Shown here piece after piece: positions 43,996 through 52,973 of a DNA stretch of 64,000 nucleotides. The position numbers were made by a program, and so were the translations under genes. The stretch's first letter is position 1. The number at the start of each line of letters is the position of its first letter. The stretch is from Fischerella sp. PCC 9431 (GTDB taxonomy: Bacteria; Cyanobacteriota; Cyanobacteriia; Cyanobacteriales; Nostocaceae): assembly GCF_000447295.1 (NCBI RefSeq), contig NZ_KE650771.1, positions 1,352,730 to 1,416,729 on the forward strand, in the 5' to 3' direction. Under the pieces are notes generated by a model. It was not told the origin of the DNA and ran no database searches. It worked only from the letters and a program-made list of their open reading frames with translations.

Positions 43996-46068
43996 ATGTT
44001 ACAAACTATTATCAACAATCGTTACAAGATTGTTAAAGTTTTAGGAGAAGGTGGTTTTGGTAAAACTTTTCTGACAGAAGATACACATTTGCCTTCCGGT
44101 CGTCGTTGTGTGATCAAGCAGCTCAAGCCTGTCACAGAAAATCCGCAAATACATAAAATGGTACAAGACAGGTTCCAGCGAGAAGCGGCAATTTTGGAGG
44201 ACTTGGGAAACAGTAACAACCGAATTCCTAATTTGTATGCGTATTTTGCTGAACAAGGTCAGTTTTATTTAGTCCAAGAATATGTGGAAGGCAAAACTCT
44301 CACAGAAAAGATACACACCGAAGGAGTGATGAGTGAGAGTGCTGTACGGGAAATTCTCAAGAGTTTGTTATACGTTCTTAACTTCGTACACAGCAAACAT
44401 ATTATTCATCGAGATATTAAACCAGATAATATAATTTTGCGGGATGCGGATAATGTACCTGTGCTAATTGACTTTGGTGCAGTCCGGGAATCAATGGGTA
44501 CAGTGGTTAATTCCCAAGGAAATCCAACTAGTTCGATAGTCATCGGTACACCAGGCTTTATGCCTCCAGAACAAGCAGCTGGTAGACCTGTTTACAGCAG
44601 CGATCTTTACAGCTTGGCGATCACAATGATTTACTTGTTAACTGGGAGAATGCCGCAAGAGTTGCAAACAGATCCCAGAACCGCAGAAATCATCTGGCAT
44701 CAGTATGCGATGAATGTTAGTCCTAGTCTGCGGGTGATTTTGGATAAAGCGATCGCATATCATCCAGGCGATCGCTATCCTACCGCCAGAGACATGATCG
44801 ATGCTTTGCAATCTTCTGCTGCGAATCCTGCGAATCCTACTAATCCTGCTGTTAATAATTACGTAGCCCCCACAGAACCTTCTCCCCAATACAACACGCC
44901 TGGATCACCAAACCCCGGTGGCGGTGGATATTCCCCACCCCCCACAGTCATCAACTCACACGGTCAAAATCCTCAACACATCCAACCCGTTGTTACTCCT
45001 GTGGGTTCTAATCCTAATTGGTCAGGCGGAAATTACAATAGTTACAATCCTCAGCAGTATGTCTCACCTGCTGCAACCACAAATTCTGGTTTGTTAGGTG
45101 GAGGTGGCACATTTAATACCAATGTTCCCGTACCTCCAGAAATTCAAGGTTGGAACTGGGGAGCATTTTTGTTGTCACCTTTATGGAGTATTACCAATCA
45201 AGTTTGGATCGGACTATTATCTTGGGTTCCTTATGTGAATATACCAATGCCCTTTGTTTTAGGTGCAAAAGGTAACACCTGGGCTTGGAGAAGTCGCCAA
45301 TGGCGTAGTATTGAAGATTTTAAAGCCCATCAAAGAGCTTGGACAAAAGCAGGAATCATTGTTTATTCTAGCTTTGGAGCTTTAATCGTCCTATTGGCTG
45401 TAATTGCTGGTATTGCTTCACAACAAGAAGACTCTGACACATCAGGATCAACTCCAACTCAGGTAAGTCCTAGTCCTAATGAATCTTCTTCAAGTTCTTC
45501 CAGTTCTTCAAATTCTTCCAGTTCTTCAAATTCTTCAAGTTCTTCAAGTTCTTCATCTTCAGGAACTACTAGCAATTCCCAAAGACTTACAATAGGTAAC
45601 TTAAACACCTATTCCTACAAAACTGGTTTATTTTCTATAGATGTTCCCGAAGGCTGGAATCTTAAAGATAACAGCAATGCTAACGAAGTCATTATATATT
45701 GGCTTGATCCAACTGAAAATGCCCTCATTCAAGTGAATGTTTTCAATACTCAAAACAATCCAGACCAGGGAGAACTAACCGATATTTTGAAGCGGTTCAT
45801 TAACAAATTTGCTGAAAAAGAAGAAGATTTTACAATGGATCAGCCTGTCAGACAAAAGGATGGTAGTGTCAGAATTACTTGGAGTTATACAGCGAAAAGC
45901 GGAAATTCTTCTATCTCACTTACAGCTAACAGTTTTATCAAATCCCAAGAAGATAAAATTTCCATTGACTCTTACATCGTACCTAGCAAGCAATACAAAG
46001 AACTACTACCAACCGTTAACCAAATTATTGGCAGTTATAAATTGAATGCTTCTGTTCCTTTGAAATAA
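43996..46068 (+). CDS. Ser/Thr protein kinase with membrane-region and C-terminal domain (kinase 1)
   Basis: 690 residues from ATG 43996 (MLQTIINNRYKIVKVLG). The Hanks-type kinase domain covers about 1-270: glycine loop LGEGGFGKTF, Lys41 in VIKQLKP, HRDIKPDN (138-145), DFG (159-161) and GTPGFMPPEQA. A Pro/Asn/Gly linker follows. Then comes a hydrophobic block WNWGAFLLSPLWSITNQVWIGLL and KGNTWAWRSRQW (about 385-445, DUF2628-like) and a span (about 450-475). A poly-Ser stretch (about 490-515) precedes a C-terminal globular domain of unknown type. Signalling kinase; sensor side probably extracytoplasmic. A two-hairpin repeat follows the stop. Confidence 0.92.
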   Translation: MLQTIINNRYKIVKVLGEGGFGKTFLTEDTHLPSGRRCVIKQLKPVTENPQIHKMVQDRFQREAAILEDLGNSNNRIPNLYAYFAEQGQFYLVQEYVEGKTLTEKIHTEGVMSESAVREILKSLLYVLNFVHSKHIIHRDIKPDNIILRDADNVPVLIDFGAVRESMGTVVNSQGNPTSSIVIGTPGFMPPEQAAGRPVYSSDLYSLAITMIYLLTGRMPQELQTDPRTAEIIWHQYAMNVSPSLRVILDKAIAYHPGDRYPTARDMIDALQSSAANPANPTNPAVNNYVAPTEPSPQYNTPGSPNPGGGGYSPPPTVINSHGQNPQHIQPVVTPVGSNPNWSGGNYNSYNPQQYVSPAATTNSGLLGGGGTFNTNVPVPPEIQGWNWGAFLLSPLWSITNQVWIGLLSWVPYVNIPMPFVLGAKGNTWAWRSRQWRSIEDFKAHQRAWTKAGIIVYSSFGALIVLLAVIAGIASQQEDSDTSGSTPTQVSPSPNESSSSSSSSSNSSSSSNSSSSSSSSSSGTTSNSQRLTIGNLNTYSYKTGLFSIDVPEGWNLKDNSNANEVIIYWLDPTENALIQVNVFNTQNNPDQGELTDILKRFINKFAEKEEDFTMDQPVRQKDGSVRITWSYTAKSGNSSISLTANSFIKSQEDKISIDSYIVPSKQYKELLPTVNQIIGSYKLNASVPLK

Positions 46069-46080
46069 TACTAATAGGTT

Positions 46081-46132
46081 TGTAGTAAGGACTTTAGTGC
46101 TTAAATGAGGACTAAAGTCCTTACTACGAACT
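46081..46132. repeat. Dispersed two-hairpin repeat, second copy
   Basis: TGTAGTAAGGACTTTAGTGC, then TTAAATGAGGACTAAAGTCC ending TTACTACGAACT. A close relative of the element at 34583-34636. It lies between the kinase stop and the convergent glycosyltransferase stop. Confidence 0.85.
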
Positions 46133-46143
46133 TCGTTAGCTTA

Positions 46144-47214
46144 TCAAAATCTTTTAACCAACTCATCGTACACCGCCAGCGTTTCTTGATGAACGCGGTC
46201 AATATTCAACCACTCTAAATTTTGATGCGCCTTTGTCTTCCACTCTTGTAACGTATCTGAATTACTTAGCAATTTCACCAATGCTCCTGCTAGGGCATTA
46301 GAATCTTTTGCGGGTACTAAAATGCCAGCTTGTCCATTATCCAATGCTTCAGGAATTCCGTCTACATCAGTAGCAATAATAGCGCAACTAGCTTCACGAG
46401 CTTCTGAGATGACAAGACCGAAAGGTTCGCGGTGAGAAGCGAGGACAAATATATCACAAGCTAGTAGATAACGCTGAGGTTCTGGTTGAAAGCCTTCAAA
46501 ATGGATACGCGAACTGAAAGCTGTTTTGCTTGCTTGTTCTTCAAATTCATCCCGATTAGGCCCGTTACCGATAATATATAAATTTGCTGTGGGATAATCT
46601 GAGGCTATTTGCTCAAAAGCTGCGATTAACTCGGCTATACCTTTGCGATAATACATTCCTGCCACAGTAGCGATCGCTGGATGTTCTAAAGGTAAAGCTT
46701 CATACTCTTGTAATGGACGACTGCGCGGACTTCCCAACGTACCATTACACACTACTCGCAATTTTTCTTGAGAGATCCCACGCCGTACCATAGCCTCGGA
46801 AACCGCTTTACTAACAGCAATTACCCGATCAGCTAAACCCATAAATATACTGCTGCGTTGAAATTCGTTATGTACGGTGGAAACTAAACCATATTTATTT
46901 TTACCTTGATTTCTCAGAAAAGCTGCTAGTATGACTCCTGTCATCATATGAGCATGAACGATATTTGGTTGAAATTCTTTGACAATCGTTTTATAACCAA
47001 TAGCAGCTTTAATAAGATTTATTGGTTTACGTGTTTGGTCTAGGAGATAATGTTTAACACCATATTTTGCTAATAAATTCTCATATCCTCCACCACCGGA
47101 TATCACTACTACCTCATGACCATCTTTTGCTTGTAAACAAGCGAGATCAACAGCTACATTGACAATTCCGTTACCAATTTCCTGAACTTCATTTAAGATA
47201 TGTATAATTCGCAT
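46144..47214 (-). CDS. Glycosyltransferase family 4
   Basis: A 356-residue GT-B enzyme. The N-terminal domain starts MRIIHILNEVQEIGNGIVNVAVDLA and contains NIVHAHMMTGVILAAF. The C-terminal donor-binding domain has IATVAGMYYRKGIAELIAAFEQI and the conserved E-x7-E motif in REPFGLVISEAREASCAIIATDV. It should transfer a nucleotide-activated sugar in polysaccharide or glycolipid synthesis; donor and acceptor unknown. It is preceded by a GT2 gene on the same strand (59-bp gap), so the two probably form an operon. Confidence 0.93.
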   Translation of the reverse strand: MRIIHILNEVQEIGNGIVNVAVDLACLQAKDGHEVVVISGGGGYENLLAKYGVKHYLLDQTRKPINLIKAAIGYKTIVKEFQPNIVHAHMMTGVILAAFLRNQGKNKYGLVSTVHNEFQRSSIFMGLADRVIAVSKAVSEAMVRRGISQEKLRVVCNGTLGSPRSRPLQEYEALPLEHPAIATVAGMYYRKGIAELIAAFEQIASDYPTANLYIIGNGPNRDEFEEQASKTAFSSRIHFEGFQPEPQRYLLACDIFVLASHREPFGLVISEAREASCAIIATDVDGIPEALDNGQAGILVPAKDSNALAGALVKLLSNSDTLQEWKTKAHQNLEWLNIDRVHQETLAVYDELVKRF

Positions 47215-47273
47215 AATTGCATTTGTAATTTGTAATTTTTCATTTATTATTTGTCATTGGTAGCGCCCAAAAA

Positions 47274-48242
47274 TCAAAATTCAATCAACACGCATTTACG
47301 AATATGATTGTTTTGGTAATGAAAATGACGTAATGCTACAGCCTGAAACAAAAGCTGCCAAGCTTTCCAAGAAAATATAGACGGAAAGATAATATGGAAT
47401 AAATTATGAAATTTTTTTTGTTTAATAGCTACTATAGACCAATGTAATTTCAAATAATTTTTAATATCTTCAAGATGGGGAATATGAGCATGATGCATTT
47501 CATCTACTAAAGCATATATTTTTTCTTTAATTAAAAGATTTGTATGTAAGCGCCGAGAGGGAGAAAACTTGTGATTATAAGCACCAGACCAAATGGTGCG
47601 GTAAGCAAGGGATTGATTGAGAAAAATCGCATCTCCAAACTTGGCAACATGAATCCAAGAATCTATATCATCACAATTAGCATCAAACTTAAAATCCCAA
47701 CCTCCTGTTTGCAATAAAACATCACGACGGCAAGCTACTTGTACAGGTGTACCAAAAGGTAGAATTTCTAGCAACATACCATAATGAATATCAGCTTGGG
47801 GAACATAAAAAGCTAGACCAGGCCCTAACTGCGGTGTGCGAGAGAGTTCAACTTCTTTTTCATCTACCTGAATAGCAATACAGGAACAAATTGCTGCTTG
47901 AGGTTGGAGTGCGATCGCCCTTGCCATTTCTTCTAGACAATTTACGGCTAGGTAGTCATCATCATCCAAAAACTTAATCCATTCACCACTAGCTTGACCA
48001 ATACCAGCATTAACAGTTGCCGAATGACCAGAGTTTACCTGATTGCGATGGTAGATCACTCGTGAGTCTCCATTGTGTGACAACTTTTTGATTAAACTAT
48101 TTACATATTCTTGCGTACCATCCGAAGAACAATCATCAGCTACAACTACTTCAGTGGGAATGGTCTGGTTCAAAGCAGAGTTGATTGCTCTTTTGAGCAA
48201 GTTTAAGCGGTTGTAGGTCGTGATGACCACACTAAATTTCAT
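47274..48242 (-). CDS. Glycosyltransferase family 2
   Basis: A 322-residue GT-A enzyme. It starts MKFSVVITTYNRLNLLKRA and has the nucleotide-binding VVADDCSSDGTQEYV. The DxD-type metal motif is WIKFLDDDDYLAVNCLEEMA (about residues 89-108). A C-terminal segment of about 60 residues is hydrophobic and basic and may bind membrane. Substrate cannot be read. It lies 59 bp upstream of the GT4 gene, likely its operon partner, in glycan synthesis. GTGTGAGTTT precedes the ATG; no strong Shine-Dalgarno. Confidence 0.93.
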   Translation of the reverse strand: MKFSVVITTYNRLNLLKRAINSALNQTIPTEVVVADDCSSDGTQEYVNSLIKKLSHNGDSRVIYHRNQVNSGHSATVNAGIGQASGEWIKFLDDDDYLAVNCLEEMARAIALQPQAAICSCIAIQVDEKEVELSRTPQLGPGLAFYVPQADIHYGMLLEILPFGTPVQVACRRDVLLQTGGWDFKFDANCDDIDSWIHVAKFGDAIFLNQSLAYRTIWSGAYNHKFSPSRRLHTNLLIKEKIYALVDEMHHAHIPHLEDIKNYLKLHWSIVAIKQKKFHNLFHIIFPSIFSWKAWQLLFQAVALRHFHYQNNHIRKCVLIEF

Positions 48243-48506
48243 AAACTCACACCTGTGGCAAGGTCATCTTAAATACATCTTCTATTTGACGACACAACTC
48301 CCGGAAACGTCATCCTCTCACAAGATTTTGGATTTTGGATTGTTGTTATCAAAAGGGTGTAAGGGTATGGAGGTGTAAGGGTGTAGGAGGATCTGCTCAG
48401 TGTAGATAAAAATTTGGGCATAATGTCAAACCCTTGCGATGAAAATTTACTAGACTCAAAAGCAAAAGTGGATTTATTATGGATGATTGTGAGTTTTTGA
48501 TTGACT

Positions 48507-48869
48507 ATGAACGCTCAAGAGATCATCCGCTCGATCGAAGCGGAACAACTAAAATCTAATCTGCCCGATATATATGTCGGTGACACCGTAAAAGTCGGAG
48601 TCAAAATTAAAGAAGGAGACAAATACCGGGTACAACCCTATGAAGGAGTTGTAATTGCCAAGCGGAACGGTGGAATTAATGAAACCATCACAGTCCGTCG
48701 TGTGTTTCAAGGTGTTGGAGTCGAGCGAGTGTTTTTAGTTCACTCTCCCCGTATCGACAGCATTAAAGTCGTACGTCGTGGGAGAGTGCGGCGTGCGAAG
48801 CTTTACTATCTACGCAATCGTGTCGGCAAGGCTACCCGGATTAAGCAACGCTTTGACCGTCCTTTGTGA
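48507..48869 (+). CDS. rplS: 50S ribosomal protein L19
   Basis: 120 residues from ATG 48507 ([21 protein letters not shown]); a TTG at 48501 is in frame but unnecessary. Motifs [33 protein letters not shown] and [22 protein letters not shown] are L19 signatures. The basic C-terminus [24 protein letters not shown] contacts rRNA. L19 sits at the 30S-50S interface. It is followed by tRNA-Trp and the secE-nusG-rplKAJL cluster, a typical cyanobacterial order. Confidence 0.97.
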   Translation: MNAQEIIRSIEAEQLKSNLPDIYVGDTVKVGVKIKEGDKYRVQPYEGVVIAKRNGGINETITVRRVFQGVGVERVFLVHSPRIDSIKVVRRGRVRRAKLYYLRNRVGKATRIKQRFDRPL

Positions 48870-48876
48870 TAGATAA

Positions 48877-48922
48877 GTTAAGATATGGGAGAAAACTTAA
48901 CCATCAAGCGGCATCAGCCGCT
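48877..48922 (+). terminator. Tandem hairpins downstream of rplS
   Basis: Two stems: GTTAAG / CTTAAC (48877-48901) and AGCGGC / GCCGCT with a 4-nt loop (48907-48922). The T-run is weak (TATTTG), so termination is plausible rather than certain. Confidence 0.45.
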
Positions 48923-49016
48923 ATTTGCCCCCCGACCAAAAAAAGTTAACAAAAAATGCCAAATTGCGTTAAACTGGTAAAAGTCAAACGCAATAGCTGA
49001 ATCAAAAGCAGCACAT

Positions 49017-49089
49017 GCGCTCTTAGTTCAGTTGGTAGAACGCAGGTCTCCAAAACCTGATGTCGGGGGTTCAAGTCCTCCAGGGCGCG
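49017..49089 (+). tRNA. tRNA-Trp (CCA anticodon)
   Basis: A 73-nt cloverleaf. The acceptor stem GCGCTCT pairs with AGGGCGC with one G-U. The anticodon loop reads CTCCAAA, giving anticodon CCA. The T-arm contains GGTTCAAGTCC. Discriminator base is G; 3' CCA is not encoded. It lies between rplS and secE. Confidence 0.96.
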
Positions 49090-49283
49090 CTGTAACTGAG
49101 AAAAATCAACCCAGAACAAATGCGATCGCCATCAGAATAGCGATGCTAGTATTTGATTTTGGGTATAATTAAATCTATACTTGTAGCCTCAAGCCTCAAG
49201 CTGTTTTAGTTTGAGTACAAGGTACAGTTATAAATAGAAAACTACCAGTTAATAGCTATCAGGCAATGGGGGAGTAAGCGACC

Positions 49284-49508
49284 GTGGCCAAGAAAAATGA
49301 AGCAGAAATGCCAGAAACCAGTAATGGTTTTAGCTTTGGGAACTTCTTTCAAGGAACTAAAGAAGAGTTTGAAAAAGTAGTTTGGCCCAGTCGGAAGCAG
49401 CTGGTGAGTGAGTCAGCAGCAGTATTGTTAATGGTTTCACTCTCCGCATCTATAATTTTTTTGGTCGATAAATTCTTTACTTGGGCAGCACAACAGGTAT
49501 TCGGATGA
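49284..49508 (+). CDS. secE: Preprotein translocase subunit SecE
   Basis: A 74-residue membrane protein from a GTG start at 49284, with GGGGGAG about 10 bp upstream as ribosome-binding site. One C-terminal span (about residues 45-65, VLLMVSLSASIIFLVDKFF) follows the conserved amphipathic GTKEEFEKVVWPSRKQLV. SecE clamps SecY in the translocon. The stop overlaps the nusG start (ATGA), implying translational coupling. Confidence 0.94.
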   Translation: MAKKNEAEMPETSNGFSFGNFFQGTKEEFEKVVWPSRKQLVSESAAVLLMVSLSASIIFLVDKFFTWAAQQVFG

Positions 49509-50143
49509 CTTATGCAACAGACGAAGGTCACAATTTGGCTTTGCAGTCAGATGAGAACTCAGAACCTGCGACAAAACAGCAAGAAGCTCGCTGGTATGCA
49601 GTACAAGTAGCCTCTGGCTGTGAAAAGCGTGTTAAGACAAACCTAGAACAGCGCATCCAAACCTTTGATGTAGCTGAAAAAATTATTCGGGTGGAAATCC
49701 CGCATACACCAGCAGTGAAAATCCGTAAGGACGGTAGCCGTCAGCATACCGAGGAAAAAGTATTCCCTGGTTATGTACTGGTGAAAATGTTCATGGATGA
49801 TGACACCTGGCAAGTAGTGCGAAACACCTCCCATGTGATTAATTTTGTGGGAGCAGAACAAAAACGTGGTACTGGCAAAGGTCGTGGTCACGTTAAACCA
49901 ATGCCACTAAGTCATACAGAAGTAGAAAGAATCTTCAAACAGACCACCGAACAAGAGCCAATTGTCAAAATTGACATGGCTACTGGTGATAAGATAGTCG
50001 TGCTTACTGGTCCGTTTAAAGATTTTGAAGGTGAGGTCATAGAGGTAAGTCCAGAGCGGAGTAAACTCAAAGCCTTGCTGTCGATATTTGGACGAGATAC
50101 ACCAGTAGAATTGGAATTTAATCAGGTTCAAAAACAAAGCTAA
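49505..50143 (+). CDS. nusG: Transcription termination/antitermination factor NusG
   Basis: 212 residues from ATG 49505, overlapping the secE stop by ATGA. A leader of about 25 residues precedes the NGN domain (ARWYAVQVASGCEKRVKTNLEQRI and VFPGYVLVKMFMDDDTWQVVRNT). The C-terminal KOW domain is KIDMATGDKIVVLTGPFKDFEGEVIEVSPERSKLKALLSIFGRDTPVEL. NusG binds RNA polymerase and links transcription to Rho or the ribosome. It is followed 6 bp later by rplK. Confidence 0.97.
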   Translation: MTYATDEGHNLALQSDENSEPATKQQEARWYAVQVASGCEKRVKTNLEQRIQTFDVAEKIIRVEIPHTPAVKIRKDGSRQHTEEKVFPGYVLVKMFMDDDTWQVVRNTSHVINFVGAEQKRGTGKGRGHVKPMPLSHTEVERIFKQTTEQEPIVKIDMATGDKIVVLTGPFKDFEGEVIEVSPERSKLKALLSIFGRDTPVELEFNQVQKQS

Positions 50144-50149
50144 TCACAA

Positions 50150-50575
50150 ATGGCGAAAAAAGTAGTAGCGGTCATTAAATTGGCCCTGAATGCTGGGAAA
50201 GCCAACCCAGCACCGCCAGTTGGACCCGCCTTGGGTCAGCATGGCGTTAATATTATGATGTTCTGTAAAGAGTACAACGCCAAAACAGCAGATCAAGCTG
50301 GGACGGTGATACCAGTAGAAATTTCGGTATATGAAGACCGGAGTTTCACTTTTGTACTCAAGACTCCACCCGCATCTGTATTGATTACCAAAGCAGCAAA
50401 AATCGATAAAGGCTCTAGCGAACCCAACAAGAGGAAAGTTGGTTCAATCACAAAAGATCAGCTGCGGCAGATAGCTGAAACAAAAATGCCTGATCTCAAC
50501 GCTAATGATATTGAAGCAGCTATGAAGATCATTGCAGGCACTGCCAAAAATATGGGTGTGACAGTCGCAGATTAG
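50150..50575 (+). CDS. rplK: 50S ribosomal protein L11
   Basis: A 141-residue protein of normal length. N-terminal [40 protein letters not shown] includes the proline-rich thiostrepton/23S-binding region. The C-terminal RNA-binding domain is [39 protein letters not shown]. It forms the GTPase-associated stalk base with L10 and L7/L12. It lies 6 bp after nusG. Confidence 0.98.
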   Translation: MAKKVVAVIKLALNAGKANPAPPVGPALGQHGVNIMMFCKEYNAKTADQAGTVIPVEISVYEDRSFTFVLKTPPASVLITKAAKIDKGSSEPNKRKVGSITKDQLRQIAETKMPDLNANDIEAAMKIIAGTAKNMGVTVAD

Positions 50576-50712
50576 TCATTGGTTAACAGTCAAAAGTCAA
50601 CAGACTTAAGGCAAAACCCAAAATCGTTCGACTGAGCGCTCACGACGAAGTCTAAAATCCAAAATTGTTTTGGGGGAGAGAATAACCTCGCTAACGACCC
50701 CAGGAGAGAAAA

Positions 50713-51426
50713 ATGACAAAAAGAGTATCGCGTCGTTTACAGGCGCTATTAGAAAAAGTAGAAGATCGGGAGTATGATCCCCTAGATGCTTTAAGTCTTT
50801 TAAAAGAGACAGCAACAGCAAAATTTCCCGAAGCAGCAGAAGCACATATTCGCTTGGGAATTGATCCGAAGTATACAGATCAACAATTGCGGACAACAGT
50901 TGTACTGCCTAAAGGTACAGGACAAGAAGTACGAGTTGCAGTAATTGCTAGAGGCGAAAAAGTAACAGAAGCAAGCAATGCAGGTGCGGATCTCGTCGGT
51001 TCAGAAGAACTGATAGAAGAAATTCAAAAAGGAATGATGAACTTTGACAAGCTGATTGCCACACCTGATGTTATGCCACAGGTAGCGAAGCTTGGTAAAT
51101 TGCTTGGTCCACGTGGTTTGATGCCGTCACCTAAAGGTGGTACAGTAACATTTGACCTGGCAAGTGCGATCGCAGAATTCAAAGCAGGTAAATTAGAATT
51201 CCGTGCTGATCGTACAGGTATTGTCCATGTTATGTTTGGTAAGGCGTCATTCTCGCCAGAAGATTTACTGGTAAACTTGAAGGCCTTGCAAGAAACAATT
51301 GACCGCAACCGTCCTTCAGGAGCCAAAGGTCGTTATTGGCGCACAATGTATGTCTCTGCCACAATGGGACCATCAATTAAAGTTGATATCACTGCCTTAC
51401 GCGACCTGAAAGCTGAAGCAGCATGA
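50713..51426 (+). CDS. rplA: 50S ribosomal protein L1
   Basis: A 237-residue protein. Motifs include [40 protein letters not shown], and the signature [19 protein letters not shown]1 forms the mobile stalk near the E site and in many bacteria represses its own operon. CAGGAGAGAAAAATG gives a good ribosome-binding site. Gap to rplK is 137 bp with no gene. Confidence 0.98.
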   Translation: MTKRVSRRLQALLEKVEDREYDPLDALSLLKETATAKFPEAAEAHIRLGIDPKYTDQQLRTTVVLPKGTGQEVRVAVIARGEKVTEASNAGADLVGSEELIEEIQKGMMNFDKLIATPDVMPQVAKLGKLLGPRGLMPSPKGGTVTFDLASAIAEFKAGKLEFRADRTGIVHVMFGKASFSPEDLLVNLKALQETIDRNRPSGAKGRYWRTMYVSATMGPSIKVDITALRDLKAEAA

Positions 51427-51529
51427 AGGTAATAAGGGATCAGGGATCAGGGAGGAAGAAAATTTTCCTAAAAATACTACTCTCTAGAGTCTAAAATACA
51501 TAAATCCCCAATCCCCAATTAAATAACAA

Positions 51530-51700
51530 AGCCGGAGACAGCAGGGGCCGTTGGCTTAATATCCTGCCGAGGTTTGATCCAAATTGCTTGAAGTTCCATC
51601 CTTCTTTGGTGTGGTAGTTCTGGCATCAGGAGAAGGGTGGTTTAAAATCTACCTTTCAACTAAAACCCCGGCTTTTGCAGCTGGGGTTTATTTTTTTCGT
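51530..51700 (+). promoter_or_regulatory. Ribosomal L10 leader with attenuator-type terminator
   Basis: The leader begins GCCGGAGACAGCAGGGGCCG and contains ATCCTGCCGAGGTTTGATCC, the conserved arms of the L10-L12 leader structure that binds L10/L7-L12 for autoregulation. A hairpin AACCCCGGC / GCTGGGGTT at about 51663-51689 followed by seven T looks like an intrinsic terminator, so attenuation is likely. It is 160 bp from rplJ, with a repeat-derived segment between. Confidence 0.85.
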
Positions 51701-51755
51701 TTTTGGTTAGTAGATAGTGATTAGTGCGAAAAAACTACTTCTTAATTACTAATGT

Positions 51756-51812
51756 ACAGACGCGTAGACGCTCGTAAGAGCGGCTTCAAGGTAAGAGTAT
51801 AATCGCGTCTCT
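51756..51812. repeat. Split GAGACGCG palindrome variant upstream of rplJ
   Basis: Half-sites CAGACGCGTAGACGC and AATCGCGTCTCTAC flank about 30 bp (TCGTAAGAGCGGCTTCAAGG). It is related to the dispersed palindromes and sits between the L10 leader terminator and the rplJ ribosome-binding site. Confidence 0.6.
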
Positions 51813-51858
51813 ACTACTAACCACTAACCAAAAATCCTTTAAAGGAGGTGAAACAAAT

Positions 51859-52404
51859 ATGGGTAGAACCATAGAAAACAAACAAGAGATTGTTGCTGAA
51901 CTTAAAGAATCTTTGAGTCAGTCGCAATTAGCACTTGTGATTGATTATCAAGGGCTAACAGTTGCCGAAATTACAGACCTGCGGCGACGGCTGCGTCCCA
52001 CAGGAGCAACATGTAAGGTAACAAAAAATACCTTGATGGGGATTGCCATTCAAAATGATGAAAAATGGCAACCTTTATCAGAATTGCTCCAAGGTTCTTC
52101 TGCTTTTTTGTTGGTTCAAGAGGATTTCTCTGCTGCAATTAAGGCTTATCAAGATTTCCAAAAAGCCACTAAAAAGACAGAACTACGCGGCGGCGTTATG
52201 GAAGGTCGCTTGCTGAAAGAACCGGATGTTAAGGCGCTGGGTGATTTACCATCCAAAGATCAACTCATGGCGCAAATTGCTGGAGCAGTCAACGCTTTGG
52301 CTACCAAGCTCGCTGTTGGTATCAACGAAGTTCCCAGTTCGCTGGCTCGCGCTTTGCAGGCCGTTGCTGATAAAGAAAAAGGCGGCGAAGAAGTTAATGG
52401 TTAG
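51859..52404 (+). CDS. rplJ: 50S ribosomal protein L10
   Basis: A 181-residue protein. The N-terminal rRNA-binding domain is [46 protein letters not shown]. The C-terminal helix ([43 protein letters not shown]) carries L7/L12 dimers. A near-perfect Shine-Dalgarno AAAGGAGGTG lies 8 bp before the ATG. It is followed by rplL. Confidence 0.98.
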   Translation: MGRTIENKQEIVAELKESLSQSQLALVIDYQGLTVAEITDLRRRLRPTGATCKVTKNTLMGIAIQNDEKWQPLSELLQGSSAFLLVQEDFSAAIKAYQDFQKATKKTELRGGVMEGRLLKEPDVKALGDLPSKDQLMAQIAGAVNALATKLAVGINEVPSSLARALQAVADKEKGGEEVNG

Positions 52405-52491
52405 TTAGTTGTTAGTTATTTACTCCAATTAACCATCAACCAAAGATCAACCGCTAATCACCAACAAAGTTAAATTACAGGAGTTATATCA

Positions 52492-52887
52492 ATGTCTGCT
52501 GCAACTGATGAAATTTTGGAAAAATTAAAATCCCTAAGTTTGCTGGAAGCTGCTGAGTTAGTTAAGCAAATTGAAGATGCTTTCGGTGTGAGTGCTGCTG
52601 CACCTGCTGGTGGCATGATGATGATGGCTGCTCCCGGTGCGGCGGCTGCTGCTGCTGAACCCGTAGAAGAGAAGACCGAATTTGACGTGATTCTCGAAGA
52701 TGTTCCAGCTGATAAGAAGATTGCTATCCTTAAAGTTGTACGTGAATTGACTGGTTTGGGTCTCAAAGAAGCAAAAGACTTAGTAGAATCTGCACCTAAA
52801 GCAATTAAAGAAGGTATGGCCAAGGAAGCAGCTGAAGATGCGAAGAAACGCATCGAAGAAGCTGGCGGTAAAGTAACTGTGAAGTAG
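52492..52887 (+). CDS. rplL: 50S ribosomal protein L7/L12
   Basis: A 131-residue acidic stalk protein. The N-terminal dimerisation domain is [24 protein letters not shown], then an Ala/Pro/Met hinge (about residues 38-60). The C-terminal factor-binding domain is [36 protein letters not shown]. It recruits translational GTPases. TACAGGAGTTATATCA provides the ribosome-binding site. An intrinsic terminator follows at 52949. Confidence 0.98.
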   Translation: MSAATDEILEKLKSLSLLEAAELVKQIEDAFGVSAAAPAGGMMMMAAPGAAAAAAEPVEEKTEFDVILEDVPADKKIAILKVVRELTGLGLKEAKDLVESAPKAIKEGMAKEAAEDAKKRIEEAGGKVTVK

Positions 52888-52948
52888 TAATTACCAATTG
52901 GAATTTGGCATTATCCTTATAAATTAATTGCGAATTCCAAATTGCAAG

Positions 52949-52973
52949 GGAGCCTCATACAGGCTCCTTTTTT
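52949..52973. terminator. Intrinsic terminator between rplL and kinase 2
   Basis: Stem GGAGCCT / AGGCTCC with loop CATAC and a run of six T on the plus strand, ending the rplJL transcript. It abuts the convergent kinase stop at 52972. Confidence 0.9.
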
